A stretch of 64,000 nt of DNA from Thermosporothrix hazakensis. Lineage in GTDB: Bacteria > Chloroflexota > Ktedonobacteria > Ktedonobacterales > Ktedonobacteraceae. The notes under the pieces are model-generated. The model did no database searches. It saw only the letters and a list, made by a program, of their open reading frames with translations, and was not told where the DNA came from. The stretch spans positions 124,001 through 188,000 of the forward strand of contig NZ_QKUF01000011.1 in the NCBI RefSeq assembly GCF_003253565.1, written 5' to 3'. This document shows positions 1-8,523 of the stretch, piece by piece. A program made the translations under genes and the position numbers. How positions within the stretch are numbered: position 1 is the first letter of the stretch; every line of letters starts with the position of its first letter.

Positions 1-780
1 CTTGCAGCTTATGTTGCATTTTTCTGGTTCTACGAGGGAGAAAAGCCTGCTCATACGATGGAACGGCGGCTGCCTGATGGCTCGGTATCGCTGGTGATTA
101 ACCTGCACGAGGATCGGACGCGCCTGTATAATCGGGAGCGCCCTGAGCGGTTTTGCGAGTATAGTGGAAGCGTGCTGAGTGGCGCACATTCGACGTTTCT
201 GCTCCTTGACACTGGCTGTCTGGCCTCGGTGATGGGTGTCGTGTTCAGGCCGGGCGGTGCATTTCCGTTTCTCTCCTTTCCTCTTCATGAAATAGCAAAT
301 ACCGTTATCTCTTTAGATACACTATGGGACGAAGATTTGCGTGAACTGTTGCTGGATGCAGAGACGTATCAGCAGCGTTTCGAGCGGCTTGAACACTTTT
401 TGCTTGCTCGATTGAAGGAGACAAAGCCTGTGCATCCCGCGGTTCCGTGTGCCGTGCGAAAGATGCAGAAAGAGTATGGCGCGCTTCCAATTGCTGGTCT
501 GGTCGAGGATCTCGGGATGAGTCAGACGCGTTTTGTGCAGATATTCAAGGAGGCGATTGGGATAACACCGAAACAGTTCTGTCGTATTGTGCGCTTTCAA
601 AAGACACTGCACCAGCTAGCGAAGGGACAGTCTGCGCCGTTGAGCAGGCTGGCGCTGGAATGCGGCTATTTCGATCAGGCGCATTTTATTCATGATTTCA
701 GGAATTTTGCCGCGCTTTCTCCGAGCGACTACCTGACACGGCGTGGCGAATATCGAAATCACGTGGCGCTGCCGGTATAG
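1..780 (+). CDS. AraC-family transcriptional regulator, 5' end outside the window
   Basis: The reading frame is open from base 1, so the gene starts upstream of the window; the ATG at 58 is internal. The visible N-terminal part (FWFYEGEKPAH, then LPDGSVSLVINL) matches the beta-rich sensor half seen in DUF6597-type AraC proteins. The C-terminal 100 residues carry the two helix-turn-helix units of AraC/XylS regulators (LVEDLGMSQTRFVQIFKE and LALECGYFDQAHFIHDF, ending in SPSDYL). It probably regulates the VOC gene 96 bp downstream on the same strand; that link is inference from position only. Confidence 0.9.
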   Translation, partial: LAAYVAFFWFYEGEKPAHTMERRLPDGSVSLVINLHEDRTRLYNRERPERFCEYSGSVLSGAHSTFLLLDTGCLASVMGVVFRPGGAFPFLSFPLHEIANTVISLDTLWDEDLRELLLDAETYQQRFERLEHFLLARLKETKPVHPAVPCAVRKMQKEYGALPIAGLVEDLGMSQTRFVQIFKEAIGITPKQFCRIVRFQKTLHQLAKGQSAPLSRLALECGYFDQAHFIHDFRNFAALSPSDYLTRRGEYRNHVALPV

Positions 781-876
781 TTGCTGGCATGTTCGGAGTT
801 TGATTTTTTACAATACGGTGCTGGATTTCTCTGATAGAGTGTCTCCTGTAAGTGCAAGAAAAGGAGGCTCTATTCA

Positions 877-1251
877 ATGAATACTGCATTTGTTCGCTAT
901 GGTTTTGGCACTGTGCGACCGCTGCTCTATGGCCAGCTCGAATTGCTCGACTTTATACAGCAGGTTTTTGGTGGCGAGGAATTAGATCGCTCCCCGACAG
1001 GTGAGAAGAGTTACCATGTTGACATGAAGATCGGGGATGCGGTTCTGTGTCTGGAGTTGGGAGAGCATATGAAGTCTCCCGGTCAGCTCTGTGTCTATGT
1101 GCGTGACGTAGATACAACGTATCGGAAGGCGCTGGAAGCCGGGGCAACGTCGGTCGCTGAGCCAGCCGATAAGCCCTATCAGGAGCGCAACGCGGGCGTC
1201 AAAGATATGTCCGATAACGTCTGGTGGTTTGGTACGTATCTTGGCGGATAA
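877..1251 (+). CDS. VOC-family (glyoxalase/PhnB-like) protein
   Basis: A 124-aa protein of one-domain vicinal-oxygen-chelate size. The pattern of beta-alpha-beta halves is visible: FIQQVFGGEEL, then VYVRDVDTTYRKALEAGAT, and a C-terminal VKDMSDNVWWFGTYLG typical of PhnB-like VOC proteins. These bind or modify small molecules; the substrate cannot be read from sequence. A strong AAGGAGG ribosome site sits about 10 bases before the ATG, and a clear intrinsic terminator follows at 1272-1307. It lies just downstream of the AraC gene and may be its target. Confidence 0.85.
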   Translation: MNTAFVRYGFGTVRPLLYGQLELLDFIQQVFGGEELDRSPTGEKSYHVDMKIGDAVLCLELGEHMKSPGQLCVYVRDVDTTYRKALEAGATSVAEPADKPYQERNAGVKDMSDNVWWFGTYLGG

Positions 1252-1271
1252 TGTGCCTGATGGGGCGGCAA

Positions 1272-1307
1272 GAGGGAATGTGTCGAAAGAGATGCATTCC
1301 CTTTTTT
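1272..1307 (+). terminator. Rho-independent terminator after the VOC gene
   Basis: The arms GGGAATG and CATTCCC enclose a 14-base loop and are followed directly by six T residues (1302-1307). Confidence 0.85.
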
Positions 1308-1330
1308 GTTTGTCCTTCAAGGGTTGCGTC

Positions 1331-1381
1331 TTGACATCCTGCATTCTTCATCGTATAGTATGTAAGTGAGCACTCACATAC
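1331..1381 (+). promoter_or_regulatory. Sigma70 promoter with palindromic operator for the TetR gene at 1403
   Basis: TTGACA (1331-1336), a 17-base spacer and TATAGT (1354-1359) form a near-consensus promoter. Starting 3 bases downstream, at the expected transcription start, is a 20-base dyad GTAAGTGAGCACTCACATAC (1362-1381) whose arms match at all but one position on each side of a CA centre. The location fits steric repression, most likely by the TetR protein encoded 22 bases downstream. Confidence 0.8.
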
Positions 1382-1402
1382 AGAAAGCAGGAGGCGGATG
1401 CT

Positions 1403-1993
1403 ATGGGCGATACACGAGAAAAAATTCTGGATGCAACGGAACGATTGATTGTCTTGAAGGGCCTGGCCCGCGTGACGACGAAGGATATCGCGCGGGAGAC
1501 AGGTGTCTCTGAAGGGGCGCTGTACCGGCATTTTCGGCAAAAGCAGGAGATCTTTTTTGCACTGCTATTGAAGCATTTACCGACGGTATACAAAACCTTT
1601 CGAGAATGCCAGGAAAGCACAGGTACGATCCAGGAAAAGCTCTCGGCGATTGTCCTGGCTGTTGTTCGCTATTACGAGCTGATTCTTCCTATGGCGGCTT
1701 CCTTGCTTGCTGATACAGAGTTGCTTCAGCAGTTTCGCGAAACCGTTCGACCTTTTCAAGTGGGCCCTCATACGTTGATGGATCATTGTGCCGAGTTTCT
1801 GGAACAAGAGCAGGAGGCGGGCCATCTGGGGAAGCATCTTTCTGCGCAGAAGATGGCAATGTTTCTTCTGGGGCCATGCTTTCAGCAGGCGTTCAATGTC
1901 CAGATGCTTGGTTATGATCCCTTTTACCAGTCAACCGAGCAGTTTGCCTCTGAGCTCATTGAGAGCATACTACCGATGTTGTTGCCCTCATAG
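1403..1993 (+). CDS. TetR/AcrR-family transcriptional regulator
   Basis: This is a 196-aa protein. Residues 1-50 hold the TetR helix-turn-helix (ILDATERLIVLKGLARVTT, then DIARETGVSEGALYRHF). The remainder is all-helical and divergent, as expected for the ligand-binding half. AGGAGG lies 8 bases before the ATG. The promoter carries a matching palindrome, so autorepression is likely (inference). The next gene, a 162-aa protein of unknown function, starts 35 bases downstream and is probably cotranscribed. Confidence 0.9.
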   Translation: MGDTREKILDATERLIVLKGLARVTTKDIARETGVSEGALYRHFRQKQEIFFALLLKHLPTVYKTFRECQESTGTIQEKLSAIVLAVVRYYELILPMAASLLADTELLQQFRETVRPFQVGPHTLMDHCAEFLEQEQEAGHLGKHLSAQKMAMFLLGPCFQQAFNVQMLGYDPFYQSTEQFASELIESILPMLLPS

Positions 1994-2028
1994 CAAGGGG
2001 CACTGAAGAAGAGAGGAGTATCCCCTTT

Positions 2029-2517
2029 ATGGCGTCACTGACAGAGGTACTTGCACACGAGAATGTCACTATTGAGAATATCGCGGCTGCCATTCAACAG
2101 GATATTGATGAGCGCTACGAGCAAGTCATGCAGGAGCATGCTGAAGAGCTGAAGCACATCTGGGAGACAGCGGGTGACCCTGCCTATGCTCGTTACTCGC
2201 AGTTGTTATTGCATCCGGCAATGAAGGAACTGACACAGGCCGGGCTGGTGTGTGATCCCGCTTTTCCCGGTACATTCCCCCTTTCACGTGAACAGTGGGG
2301 GCCGCAAGAAGAGCGTGAGCGGCGTTTCTGGTGTGTGCTGTGGAAGAGTGATAGAAGTGCGGCACTCGGAGCGTTGATTACCTGCCTCTTCCACGATCAT
2401 ACACAGTTGCGCATACCGCAGCGTCCGCTTGTTTTGCCGCTGGGAGAAAGCAGCCAGATGGTTATTGCGATACGTGTTGAGCAATCGGCTGTTCCCGGTA
2501 TGAAGCAGTACAAATAA
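2029..2517 (+). CDS. Uncharacterised 162-aa protein, operon with TetR
   Basis: I do not recognise this protein. The N-terminal half is helical and charged (ENIAAAIQQDIDERYEQVMQ), with a mixed alpha/beta C-terminal half. There is no signal peptide or membrane span. It follows the TetR gene by 35 bases, with AGGAG about 11 bases before the ATG, so it is probably part of the same transcript and may be the target of that regulator. A long inverted repeat lies after it at 2541-2570. Confidence 0.6.
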   Translation: MASLTEVLAHENVTIENIAAAIQQDIDERYEQVMQEHAEELKHIWETAGDPAYARYSQLLLHPAMKELTQAGLVCDPAFPGTFPLSREQWGPQEERERRFWCVLWKSDRSAALGALITCLFHDHTQLRIPQRPLVLPLGESSQMVIAIRVEQSAVPGMKQYK

Positions 2518-2540
2518 TGTCAACCGTTTGACCGGTAGTA

Positions 2541-2570
2541 TGAAGGAAGAGTCGAAAAGCTCTTCCTTCA
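2541..2570 (+). terminator. Probable terminator hairpin
   Basis: Perfect 11-bp arms (TGAAGGAAGAG and CTCTTCCTTCA) surround an 8-base loop. No T run follows, so termination is likely but not certain. Confidence 0.5.
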
Positions 2571-2652
2571 TCTGCTGCCTGTTATGAGGATCTTTGTCAC
2601 GAAACGCGCTGCTCAGACGTATCTCTCTCTATAGCGTACCTGGAGGGAGATC

Positions 2653-3924
2653 ATGTCTCGACAGAAGAAGATTCCGCGTGATAAGACCCTTGACGGCACC
2701 CTGACGCTGTTGCGTTCGGATGGCTACGAATTTATCAGGAAGCGTTGTCAGCAATATGGAACGGATATGTTCCAGACACGCCTGCTCGGGAAAAAGATGA
2801 TCTGTTTTGGGGGAGAAGAGGCCGCTCGCTGTTTCTATAATCCTGCGCTCTTTAAGCGAAAAGGCGTGCTGCCTCACCGCATACAGGCTTCGCTGTTTGG
2901 TGTCGGCGGCGTGCAGGGGCTTGATGGCGTGGACCACTGGCAGAGGAAGCACCTGTTTCTGTCGCTGATGACGCCTGCAAAGCGGCAGGATATTCTGACC
3001 TTGACGGCTGAAGAATGGCAACGCGCTATTCAGAAGTGGTCAAAACAAGAAACAGTTATCTTGTTTGAAGAGGCGCAGGAGCTGATTTGCAGGGCTATGT
3101 GTGCGTGGGTCGGTGTGCCGCTGGCAGAAGAGGAAGCACGTGCGCGAGCATTCGATTTTGGGGCGATGGTTGATGCTTTTGGTGCGGTTGGGCCTCGGCA
3201 CTGGTGCGGTCGGCTGGCGAGGAAACGAGCCGAAAAGTGGCTTGCGTCGCTCATTGAGGAGATTCGACGGGGTGCCGTGTCCGTTTCAAAGGACTGTGCT
3301 GCCTATCATATCGCGTTCTATCGGGAAAACGGGCACGAACTGCCCCCGCGTATAGCGGCTGTTGAGCTCATCAATTTTATACGGCCGACGGTTGCCATGA
3401 GCTACTTTATTACCTTTGCGGCGCTGGCTTTGCATGCATATCCTGCCTATCGCGAGCGCTTACAGCATGATGATGATTTCCTGGAATTTTTCGTGCAAGA
3501 GCTGCGCCGGTATTATCCCTTCGCGCCGTTGCTCGGAGCGCGAGCCCGTCATACAGTGATCTGGCATGGCTATCGCATTCCGAAGGGGAGCATGGTGTTG
3601 CTCGATCTGTATGGCACGAACCATGATCCCAGGATCTGGAAGGACCCCGACGTCTTCAGGCCGGAGCGCTTCCAGAGCTGGAATGAAAGCCCATACAATT
3701 TTATCCCACAAGGTGGCGGCGATTTTGGGAACGGTCATCGCTGCCCGGGTGAATGGCTGACGATTGAAGCGTTGCGGCTGGCTGTCCGTTTTCTGGTACG
3801 AGAAATGACGTATACAGTGCCGCAACAGGATCTTCATGTCAGCCTGACCCGCATCCCGGCGCTGCCAGAGAGCAAGTTCCTGATGAAGCAGGTTCAGCCC
3901 GTTCGCGCAGGTGTAACCGTGTAG
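2653..3924 (+). CDS. CYP152-type fatty-acid peroxygenase (cytochrome P450)
   Basis: A 423-aa P450 of the H2O2-using CYP152 group rather than a redox-partner-dependent enzyme. The heme-ligand region reads FIPQGGGDFGNGHRCPGEW with Cys364. The I-helix holds Arg244-Pro245 (NFIRPTVAMSYFITF) in place of the usual acid-alcohol pair; this Arg binds the fatty-acid carboxylate in the family. Position 88 is Gln (GGVQGLDG). In characterised members Gln at this site goes with alpha/beta hydroxylation (P450-BSbeta), while His goes with decarboxylation (OleT), so hydroxylation is the better guess. GGAGG precedes the ATG by 6-7 bases. The gene runs convergently into the NCS1 permease with only 2 bases between stops. 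Confidence 0.92.
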   Translation: MSRQKKIPRDKTLDGTLTLLRSDGYEFIRKRCQQYGTDMFQTRLLGKKMICFGGEEAARCFYNPALFKRKGVLPHRIQASLFGVGGVQGLDGVDHWQRKHLFLSLMTPAKRQDILTLTAEEWQRAIQKWSKQETVILFEEAQELICRAMCAWVGVPLAEEEARARAFDFGAMVDAFGAVGPRHWCGRLARKRAEKWLASLIEEIRRGAVSVSKDCAAYHIAFYRENGHELPPRIAAVELINFIRPTVAMSYFITFAALALHAYPAYRERLQHDDDFLEFFVQELRRYYPFAPLLGARARHTVIWHGYRIPKGSMVLLDLYGTNHDPRIWKDPDVFRPERFQSWNESPYNFIPQGGGDFGNGHRCPGEWLTIEALRLAVRFLVREMTYTVPQQDLHVSLTRIPALPESKFLMKQVQPVRAGVTV

Positions 3925-3926
3925 GG

Positions 3927-5363
3927 TTACGAGACCGCTTCCTCCGGGACGCTGGCTTTGATCGGGAAAGTCAGCTTCAACATGGCATACAGCACCGCGC
4001 TGACAACTGCACCGAGCATATAGCCAAGATTGGTACTCTCAAAAATGCCTATGGCGAATGGCCCAGTGAAGAAGCTGGATTTGGTAAAGAGAAAGGCAAT
4101 AACGACACCGACGACCCACGCAATACAGGCGGGCAGGTAGAAGCCACCGGTAAAATAGTAGGCGCTTTTCGGTGTGGTATCGACGAGGCTGCGGGTGTCA
4201 TAGCGGCGGCGTGAGATCATGTCGACCAGGACAATGGCGGCCCATGTCGTCAGGCCCGCAGCCAGCAGCGAGACAAAGCTGATAAATGGGCCCTGAAAGT
4301 CATTTGCGATGAGCATGACATAAAATGCTCCTGCGACCATCAGGATACCATCGATCAGCACGGCATAGTAGCGCTTGATCTTGATGCCGACGGCAAGCAG
4401 GTTCAGGCCCGAGGAGTAGATGTCGAGCGCTGCTGCCGGGATCATGCCGCCGATAGCCGTAATCAGGTAGGGAACGGCCATCCACGAGGGAAGCAAGCCA
4501 ATGAGATCAACCGGGCTTCCGTTTGCCAGATTGGGCGCTTTTGAGGCCAGTAACACACCAACGATCATCAGGACAAGCAGTGGGAGTGTACCGCCAAAAA
4601 CCGACCAGAAGGTAATAGCGCTCCCCGAGGTCTTTCGGGGCATATAGCGCGTGTAGTCAGCGCCGGAATTGATCCAGCCAAACCCGGTTGATGCCATGAT
4701 GACGATAAAGCTGGTGATAAGACCGGTATCCCACGGGCCGGGCGGCGTGGAGAGCACCTTCTGCCAGTCGGTCTGGAACAGTAAGAACACTACGATAATT
4801 AAGGTGAGTATGCCGAAGACCCAGGTAGCAATTTTCTGTACCTGAACCAGTGTCGCGTGACCCCAGAGGCCAAGCATAATCACAATTGCGGCCACAATAA
4901 TAAGGCTGATGATGGTCGTAACCGGGTTGACCGGCAGACCGACGATTTTAAAAAGCTCAAGCAGGGCATAAGACGAGGTGATGACAATGACTGTCTCCCA
5001 GCCAACAAGGCTGATCCAGCTTGTCAGGGCCGGGCCGATGTTGCCGCGTGGACCGAACATCGCACGCGAGAGGGTCAGCATCGGCGCACCGCTCCAGATA
5101 CCTGCGATGCTCAGAACGCCGACGACGGCGAAGGAGACAACGGGCGCTAGAAACGCGACAAGGATGCTTTGCCAGAGGTTCAAGCCGTTTGCTGCCAGCA
5201 TGCCACCATATGTCACACCCAGAATACCGACGTTTGCCGCGAACCAGATCCAGAACACCTCGGACGGATTCCCATGCCGTTCTTCGTCGCCTATCGGTTC
5301 GATACCGTGGGACTCGATGGTCCAGGCGCGGTTCTCTTGCGGCTGTTTCTCTTCTTGACTCAT
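3927..5363 (-). CDS. NCS1-family purine/cytosine-type permease
   Basis: A roughly 478-aa, 12-span membrane transporter of the nucleobase-cation-symport-1 family. It carries the family signatures GFGWINSGADYTRYMPR in the middle and the N-terminal NPSEVFWIWFAANVG. It should import a nucleobase, hydantoin, allantoin, thiamine or similar; the substrate cannot be told. I chose the ATG at 5363 (MSQEEKQ) because GGAAGG lies 8-9 bases upstream; the longer in-frame start at 5468 adds an unconserved leader. A TATAAT box under a dyad lies about 130 bases upstream. Confidence 0.9.
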   Translation of the reverse strand: MSQEEKQPQENRAWTIESHGIEPIGDEERHGNPSEVFWIWFAANVGILGVTYGGMLAANGLNLWQSILVAFLAPVVSFAVVGVLSIAGIWSGAPMLTLSRAMFGPRGNIGPALTSWISLVGWETVIVITSSYALLELFKIVGLPVNPVTTIISLIIVAAIVIMLGLWGHATLVQVQKIATWVFGILTLIIVVFLLFQTDWQKVLSTPPGPWDTGLITSFIVIMASTGFGWINSGADYTRYMPRKTSGSAITFWSVFGGTLPLLVLMIVGVLLASKAPNLANGSPVDLIGLLPSWMAVPYLITAIGGMIPAAALDIYSSGLNLLAVGIKIKRYYAVLIDGILMVAGAFYVMLIANDFQGPFISFVSLLAAGLTTWAAIVLVDMISRRRYDTRSLVDTTPKSAYYFTGGFYLPACIAWVVGVVIAFLFTKSSFFTGPFAIGIFESTNLGYMLGAVVSAVLYAMLKLTFPIKASVPEEAVS

Positions 5364-5489
5364 CAAAATGACCTTCCACAAAAATGATGTGTAGAGGAAA
5401 TCGGTATGCTGAAAAGAAAGCAGGCGTTGAAAAGGGTACGTCCTGCTATTACCACCATTTCCTTGCACAGTTTATGCCTGCTTTATATC

Positions 5490-5504
5490 ACGGCATTATA
5501 CCGT
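5490..5504 (-). promoter_or_regulatory. -10 box and overlapping dyad upstream of the permease
   Basis: On the minus strand TATAAT (5500-5495) is centred in the near-palindrome ACGGTATAATGCCGT. The -35 region is weak. A repressor or activator could act here; the divergent TetR gene at 5947 is a candidate (inference). Confidence 0.4.
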
Positions 5505-5878
5505 ATGTCCAGGGATGAAAAAGAGAAAAATCTCGTTAAGATTCTATCTTTTGGGTACTATGTATTTGCAGGATAGAGAAGAGCATGCGTATAGTGCTCT
5601 GTAGGGGAATAGGGGCAAGGCCAGAGCGATCTGTGGCCCCAAATGTGACTGTCAAAAATGATGTGTCTCATGAAGACCTTGAAGCTTCTGACTACGCCGT
5701 TTGTGCAGGATATTCCTGCCCTCTCGCTCTACAGGCCAGAACAGCAGGATGAACGAAGGAAGGAAGAGAGCCCGAGAGCGGGATTTTGAGGCTGTCGGTC
5801 GAAGATAGCGAAAGGTAAGTAGAAGCTAGATGTGGTTTCCTCTGGCAGAAGGTCGGAGTATTGTGTCTCTCAGCCTCC
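5505..5878. other. Intergenic region between permease and TetR promoters
   Basis: About 370 bases without a convincing gene. It contains a GC hairpin at about 5607-5640 (GGCCA/TGGCC core), which would lie upstream of the permease promoter. No known riboswitch consensus was recognised. Confidence 0.4.
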
Positions 5879-5931
5879 TTGACAGGCTTGTTCTGCCTGT
5901 GCTATGATCGCCCCAGTTAGCGAGCGTTAAC
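5879..5931 (+). promoter_or_regulatory. Promoter and operator of the TetR gene at 5947
   Basis: TTGACA (5879-5884), an 18-base spacer and TATGAT (5903-5908) are followed by the imperfect palindrome GTTAGCGAGCGTTAAC (5916-5931). The palindrome overlaps the expected transcription start, so autoregulation is likely. Confidence 0.7.
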
Positions 5932-5946
5932 CAGAAAGAGGAAACT

Positions 5947-6558
5947 ATGGCTGAGAAGAAGATGCGTATGAAGGGGAGTGAACGGCGTGCTTTTATTATC
6001 GAGCAGGCGAAGAAAGTGTTTGCTCGCTCTTCTTATGCCGATGCCAGTACCGGTGAATTGGCCCGTGCCAGCGAGGTCACAGAACCGATGCTGTACAAGC
6101 ATTTCGGGAGCAAGAAAGCGCTCTTTCTGGCGGTGATCCAAACGGCGAGTGCGGCGTTCTTTTGTCGCTTTCGGAAACGTGTCCAGCAGCGGGCTGAACA
6201 TGATTTGCTCGAAGCGCTCTCTTCGATCTTGCTTGACTATCGAGCTGCCGCATTGAGCGACCCCGATGATGTCTTCGTGCGGCTTCATTCCTCGGTTGAA
6301 ACCTCTGATCCCGACATACAGACGCTGGTTCGTTCACAGATGCAGGATGTCTACCAGGCAATATTCGAGCTGCTGAAGCGGGCTCAGGAACAGGGAGTGT
6401 TGCCTGCTTCGCTTGATCTCAACGCGGCGACGTGGGGCTATCTGAGCTTCTTCTTCGCAATTGAATACCGGGCCAAACTCGGGATATTTGCCAGCTTCAA
6501 TGAGGAAACCATCCGCGAAGTCAATCGTCTCTGGCTTCAGGGGTTACGTCAGGGCTAG
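5947..6558 (+). CDS. TetR/AcrR-family transcriptional regulator
   Basis: A 203-aa protein with the N-terminal TetR DNA-binding domain at residues about 10-60 (IIEQAKKVFARSSYADAST, then EPMLYKHFGSKKALFLAV) and a helical effector domain ending in LFLQ-like helices. GAGGAAAC precedes the ATG. A palindrome at the promoter start site suggests autorepression. It stands divergent to the NCS1 permease, whose own promoter also has a dyad; joint control is a hypothesis. A two-way terminator follows. Confidence 0.9.
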   Translation: MAEKKMRMKGSERRAFIIEQAKKVFARSSYADASTGELARASEVTEPMLYKHFGSKKALFLAVIQTASAAFFCRFRKRVQQRAEHDLLEALSSILLDYRAAALSDPDDVFVRLHSSVETSDPDIQTLVRSQMQDVYQAIFELLKRAQEQGVLPASLDLNAATWGYLSFFFAIEYRAKLGIFASFNEETIREVNRLWLQGLRQG

Positions 6559-6631
6559 CCTCTTTTGCGCAGGGCTGTATTCCTTACCCTGCTCTTGTAG
6601 GTATGATAAACGGGGAGTGTAGGTACGAAAA

Positions 6632-6666
6632 AAAAGGGGAGGAGGTAGAGCAACCTCTTCCCCTTT
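6632..6666. terminator. Bidirectional terminator between TetR and lipoprotein genes
   Basis: The arms AAAAGGGGAGGAGGT and ACCTCTTCCCCTTTT (one mismatch) have A residues on one side and T residues on the other. They serve the convergent genes on both strands. Confidence 0.8.
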
Positions 6667-6680
6667 TCTGTCAGCAGTGA

Positions 6681-7865
6681 TTATAGTTCCTGCCAGGTTT
6701 TACCACCATCAGTTGTATGCAGAAGCGCTGATTTGGTAATCGCCCACCCGTTGCTTGCATCCACAAAGCTCATCTCCTCGAAGGCTCCAGGAGCTTGCTC
6801 AGTGGCCTGCCAGCTTGCACCACCGTTGGCTGTATAGTAGAGCTTACCTGTCTGCTGATCGGAAGCCCAGGCATGGTTCTTGTCAAGAACAAAGACAGTG
6901 CTTGCATTCATTTCAACGTTGCTCTGTGCCATCCAGTCAGCGCCGCCGTTCTCGCTGCGATACAGGTTCAGGAAAGTCTTGCCATCATTATTTGTGATGT
7001 AGACCGGGAGGAACCCATCATTTCCGAAGAAAACAGGTGGTGTCGTGCCCATCTGTTGCACATTCTCATTGCCGCGAGGCGGATTGAGGTGCTGCTGCTG
7101 CCAGCTCTGAGCGCCATCATGACTGACATACAGGCCTGGATCGGTCGGGTTGCCGGTGGTAGAACGTGTGGTAGCGAAGAAGGTTTCCGCGTTGAGAGGC
7201 GAAATGCCTGATTTGAAGCCACCGTTATTTATGCCGTTTTCACCGGACTTTCCGAGCAACTCCCACTGTGAGCCGTCGGTTGTATGGTAGATGTAGACGC
7301 CCTGGCTGCCAGCTCCGGGAGATCCCATGACCTCCAGCCAGCCCGTGTTTGCGTTCACGAAATGTGGCATATCAATCGATTCTATACCCTGCTGCTGAAT
7401 TTGCGAATTTTGCCAGTGTTGACCGCCATCCGTTGTATGCAGGATGGTGATCGTGCCGTTTTGCTGCTGGACGGTTGCTACCCAGGCATTCTGGTTATCC
7501 AGAAAAGCGCCGCGAGCCCCCGTGTAATGAGCAGTAATATTTGAGGGTGTCACTGACTGCCAGTGTTGACCGCCATCCGTCGTTTTGAGTATGCCTTGCT
7601 TCGACAAAGCCCATCCGTTCAACTTGTCAACCATGCGTATAGACGTAAGTGGATCATGTGTGGTTGTCTGGGAACTGTTGGCGGTCGGACTTGTCTTCGT
7701 TTGGGCTGGTGTTGATGAAGTCTCCGTCGGCTTGTCAGGCGTCGTCGTTCCCGTTGCTTCAGCATTCTGGGTCGTAGAGGTGCTGCCACAGGCGACCAGT
7801 AATCCGGTAAGGAGAACGAGCGCAAACAGTTTTAGGAGAGATGCATAGTGCTTTTTTCGATACAT
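6681..7865 (-). CDS. Secreted lipoprotein with Ycf48/BNR-type repeats
   Basis: A 394-aa protein. Residues 1-25 form a lipoprotein signal peptide with a lipobox (LTGLLVAC), followed by a Thr/Ser/Pro-rich linker to about residue 70. The rest is made of repeated blades containing the motif HTTDGGQHW/TANGGASW, the hallmark of Ycf48/sialidase-like beta-propellers. Such proteins act outside the membrane, usually as scaffolds; the function here is unknown. AGGAG lies close to the ATG. The gene ends against the bidirectional terminator. Confidence 0.85.
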   Translation of the reverse strand: MYRKKHYASLLKLFALVLLTGLLVACGSTSTTQNAEATGTTTPDKPTETSSTPAQTKTSPTANSSQTTTHDPLTSIRMVDKLNGWALSKQGILKTTDGGQHWQSVTPSNITAHYTGARGAFLDNQNAWVATVQQQNGTITILHTTDGGQHWQNSQIQQQGIESIDMPHFVNANTGWLEVMGSPGAGSQGVYIYHTTDGSQWELLGKSGENGINNGGFKSGISPLNAETFFATTRSTTGNPTDPGLYVSHDGAQSWQQQHLNPPRGNENVQQMGTTPPVFFGNDGFLPVYITNNDGKTFLNLYRSENGGADWMAQSNVEMNASTVFVLDKNHAWASDQQTGKLYYTANGGASWQATEQAPGAFEEMSFVDASNGWAITKSALLHTTDGGKTWQEL

Positions 7866-8043
7866 ATTTTTCTCCTGTCATTTTTAAGTAGATTCTTCTT
7901 TTTGTAATATTGTGTATTCGGTCTATGCCACCCTCTACACTCTGTATAACGCATGGAAATGGTGATTTGTTTTGCTCGCTTCTGCGAGAAGTGAAAAAAA
8001 GTGCCCCCTGCCTGTCTGTTTGCCATGACAGAGGGCCAGGAAC

Positions 8044-8373
8044 TCAGGAGGTTTGTGAGGCGTCAAGTTCGCTCCGATGGAGCTTTTCAAGCGTTTTCAG
8101 CTCATCCAGAAATGCTTCTCTACTCTGGTCCTCTTTCTGCTCAACTCGTTCCAGCACGGTAAAGGTGAAATGGTCTGTAGGCCAATCGTGTTGCAGCCTG
8201 GGATGGAAGGGAATGTTCGTGATTGTGGCAAAGTGGAAGCGGTTCTGTGCACTGGCCAGATCAGTACTCCATTCGAGTAAATACTTCTTTTTGGTAGTAT
8301 TTGTAATAAGATAGACGCCACCAACAGCCCGTTTTTTCTTCTATTCGTTGATAGCTGCTTTGCGCTGCTTCAT
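8044..8373 (-). pseudogene. GIY-YIG-like nuclease family gene with an in-frame stop
   Basis: Reading from the ATG at 8373 gives MKQRKAAINE, then TAG, then KKKRAVGGVYLITNTTKKKY and an open frame to a stop at 8044. The segment VYLITNT through QNRFHF and HPRLQHDWP resembles small GIY-YIG family proteins, but the catalytic GIY/YIG pair is degenerate (GVY and YLL). The stop is codon 11 and no usable start follows it, so the gene is probably dead, unless it carries a sequencing error. It has its own promoter at 8423-8451, shared with the divergent TetR gene. Confidence 0.7.
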
Positions 8374-8422
8374 GTTCGTAGTCCTCTCTATCCGGGTGAA
8401 GGCATTATTGTTTTCTTGCCTT

Positions 8423-8473
8423 ACTATAACGATACTCACGTGAGTTGTCAAGGCTTGATATCTATGGTAGAAT
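8423..8473. promoter_or_regulatory. Overlapping divergent promoters with a perfect palindromic operator
   Basis: Minus strand: TTGACA (8451-8446), 17 bases, TATAGT (8428-8423). Plus strand: TTGTCA (8445-8450), 17 bases, TAGAAT (8468-8473). The perfect 12-bp palindrome ACTCACGTGAGT (8434-8445) fills the minus spacer and touches the plus -35. One bound TetR dimer could shut both directions. Confidence 0.75.
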
Positions 8474-8523
8474 TACGGTGAAAACTCTTTTTGTTTTTCG
8501 CGTTTTCTGTGCGGGAGTGAGAG

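Noticed and set aside
7910..8314. 134-codon plus-strand frame
   Set aside because: It lies opposite the GIY-YIG remnant, whose translation makes biological sense, and has no features of its own.
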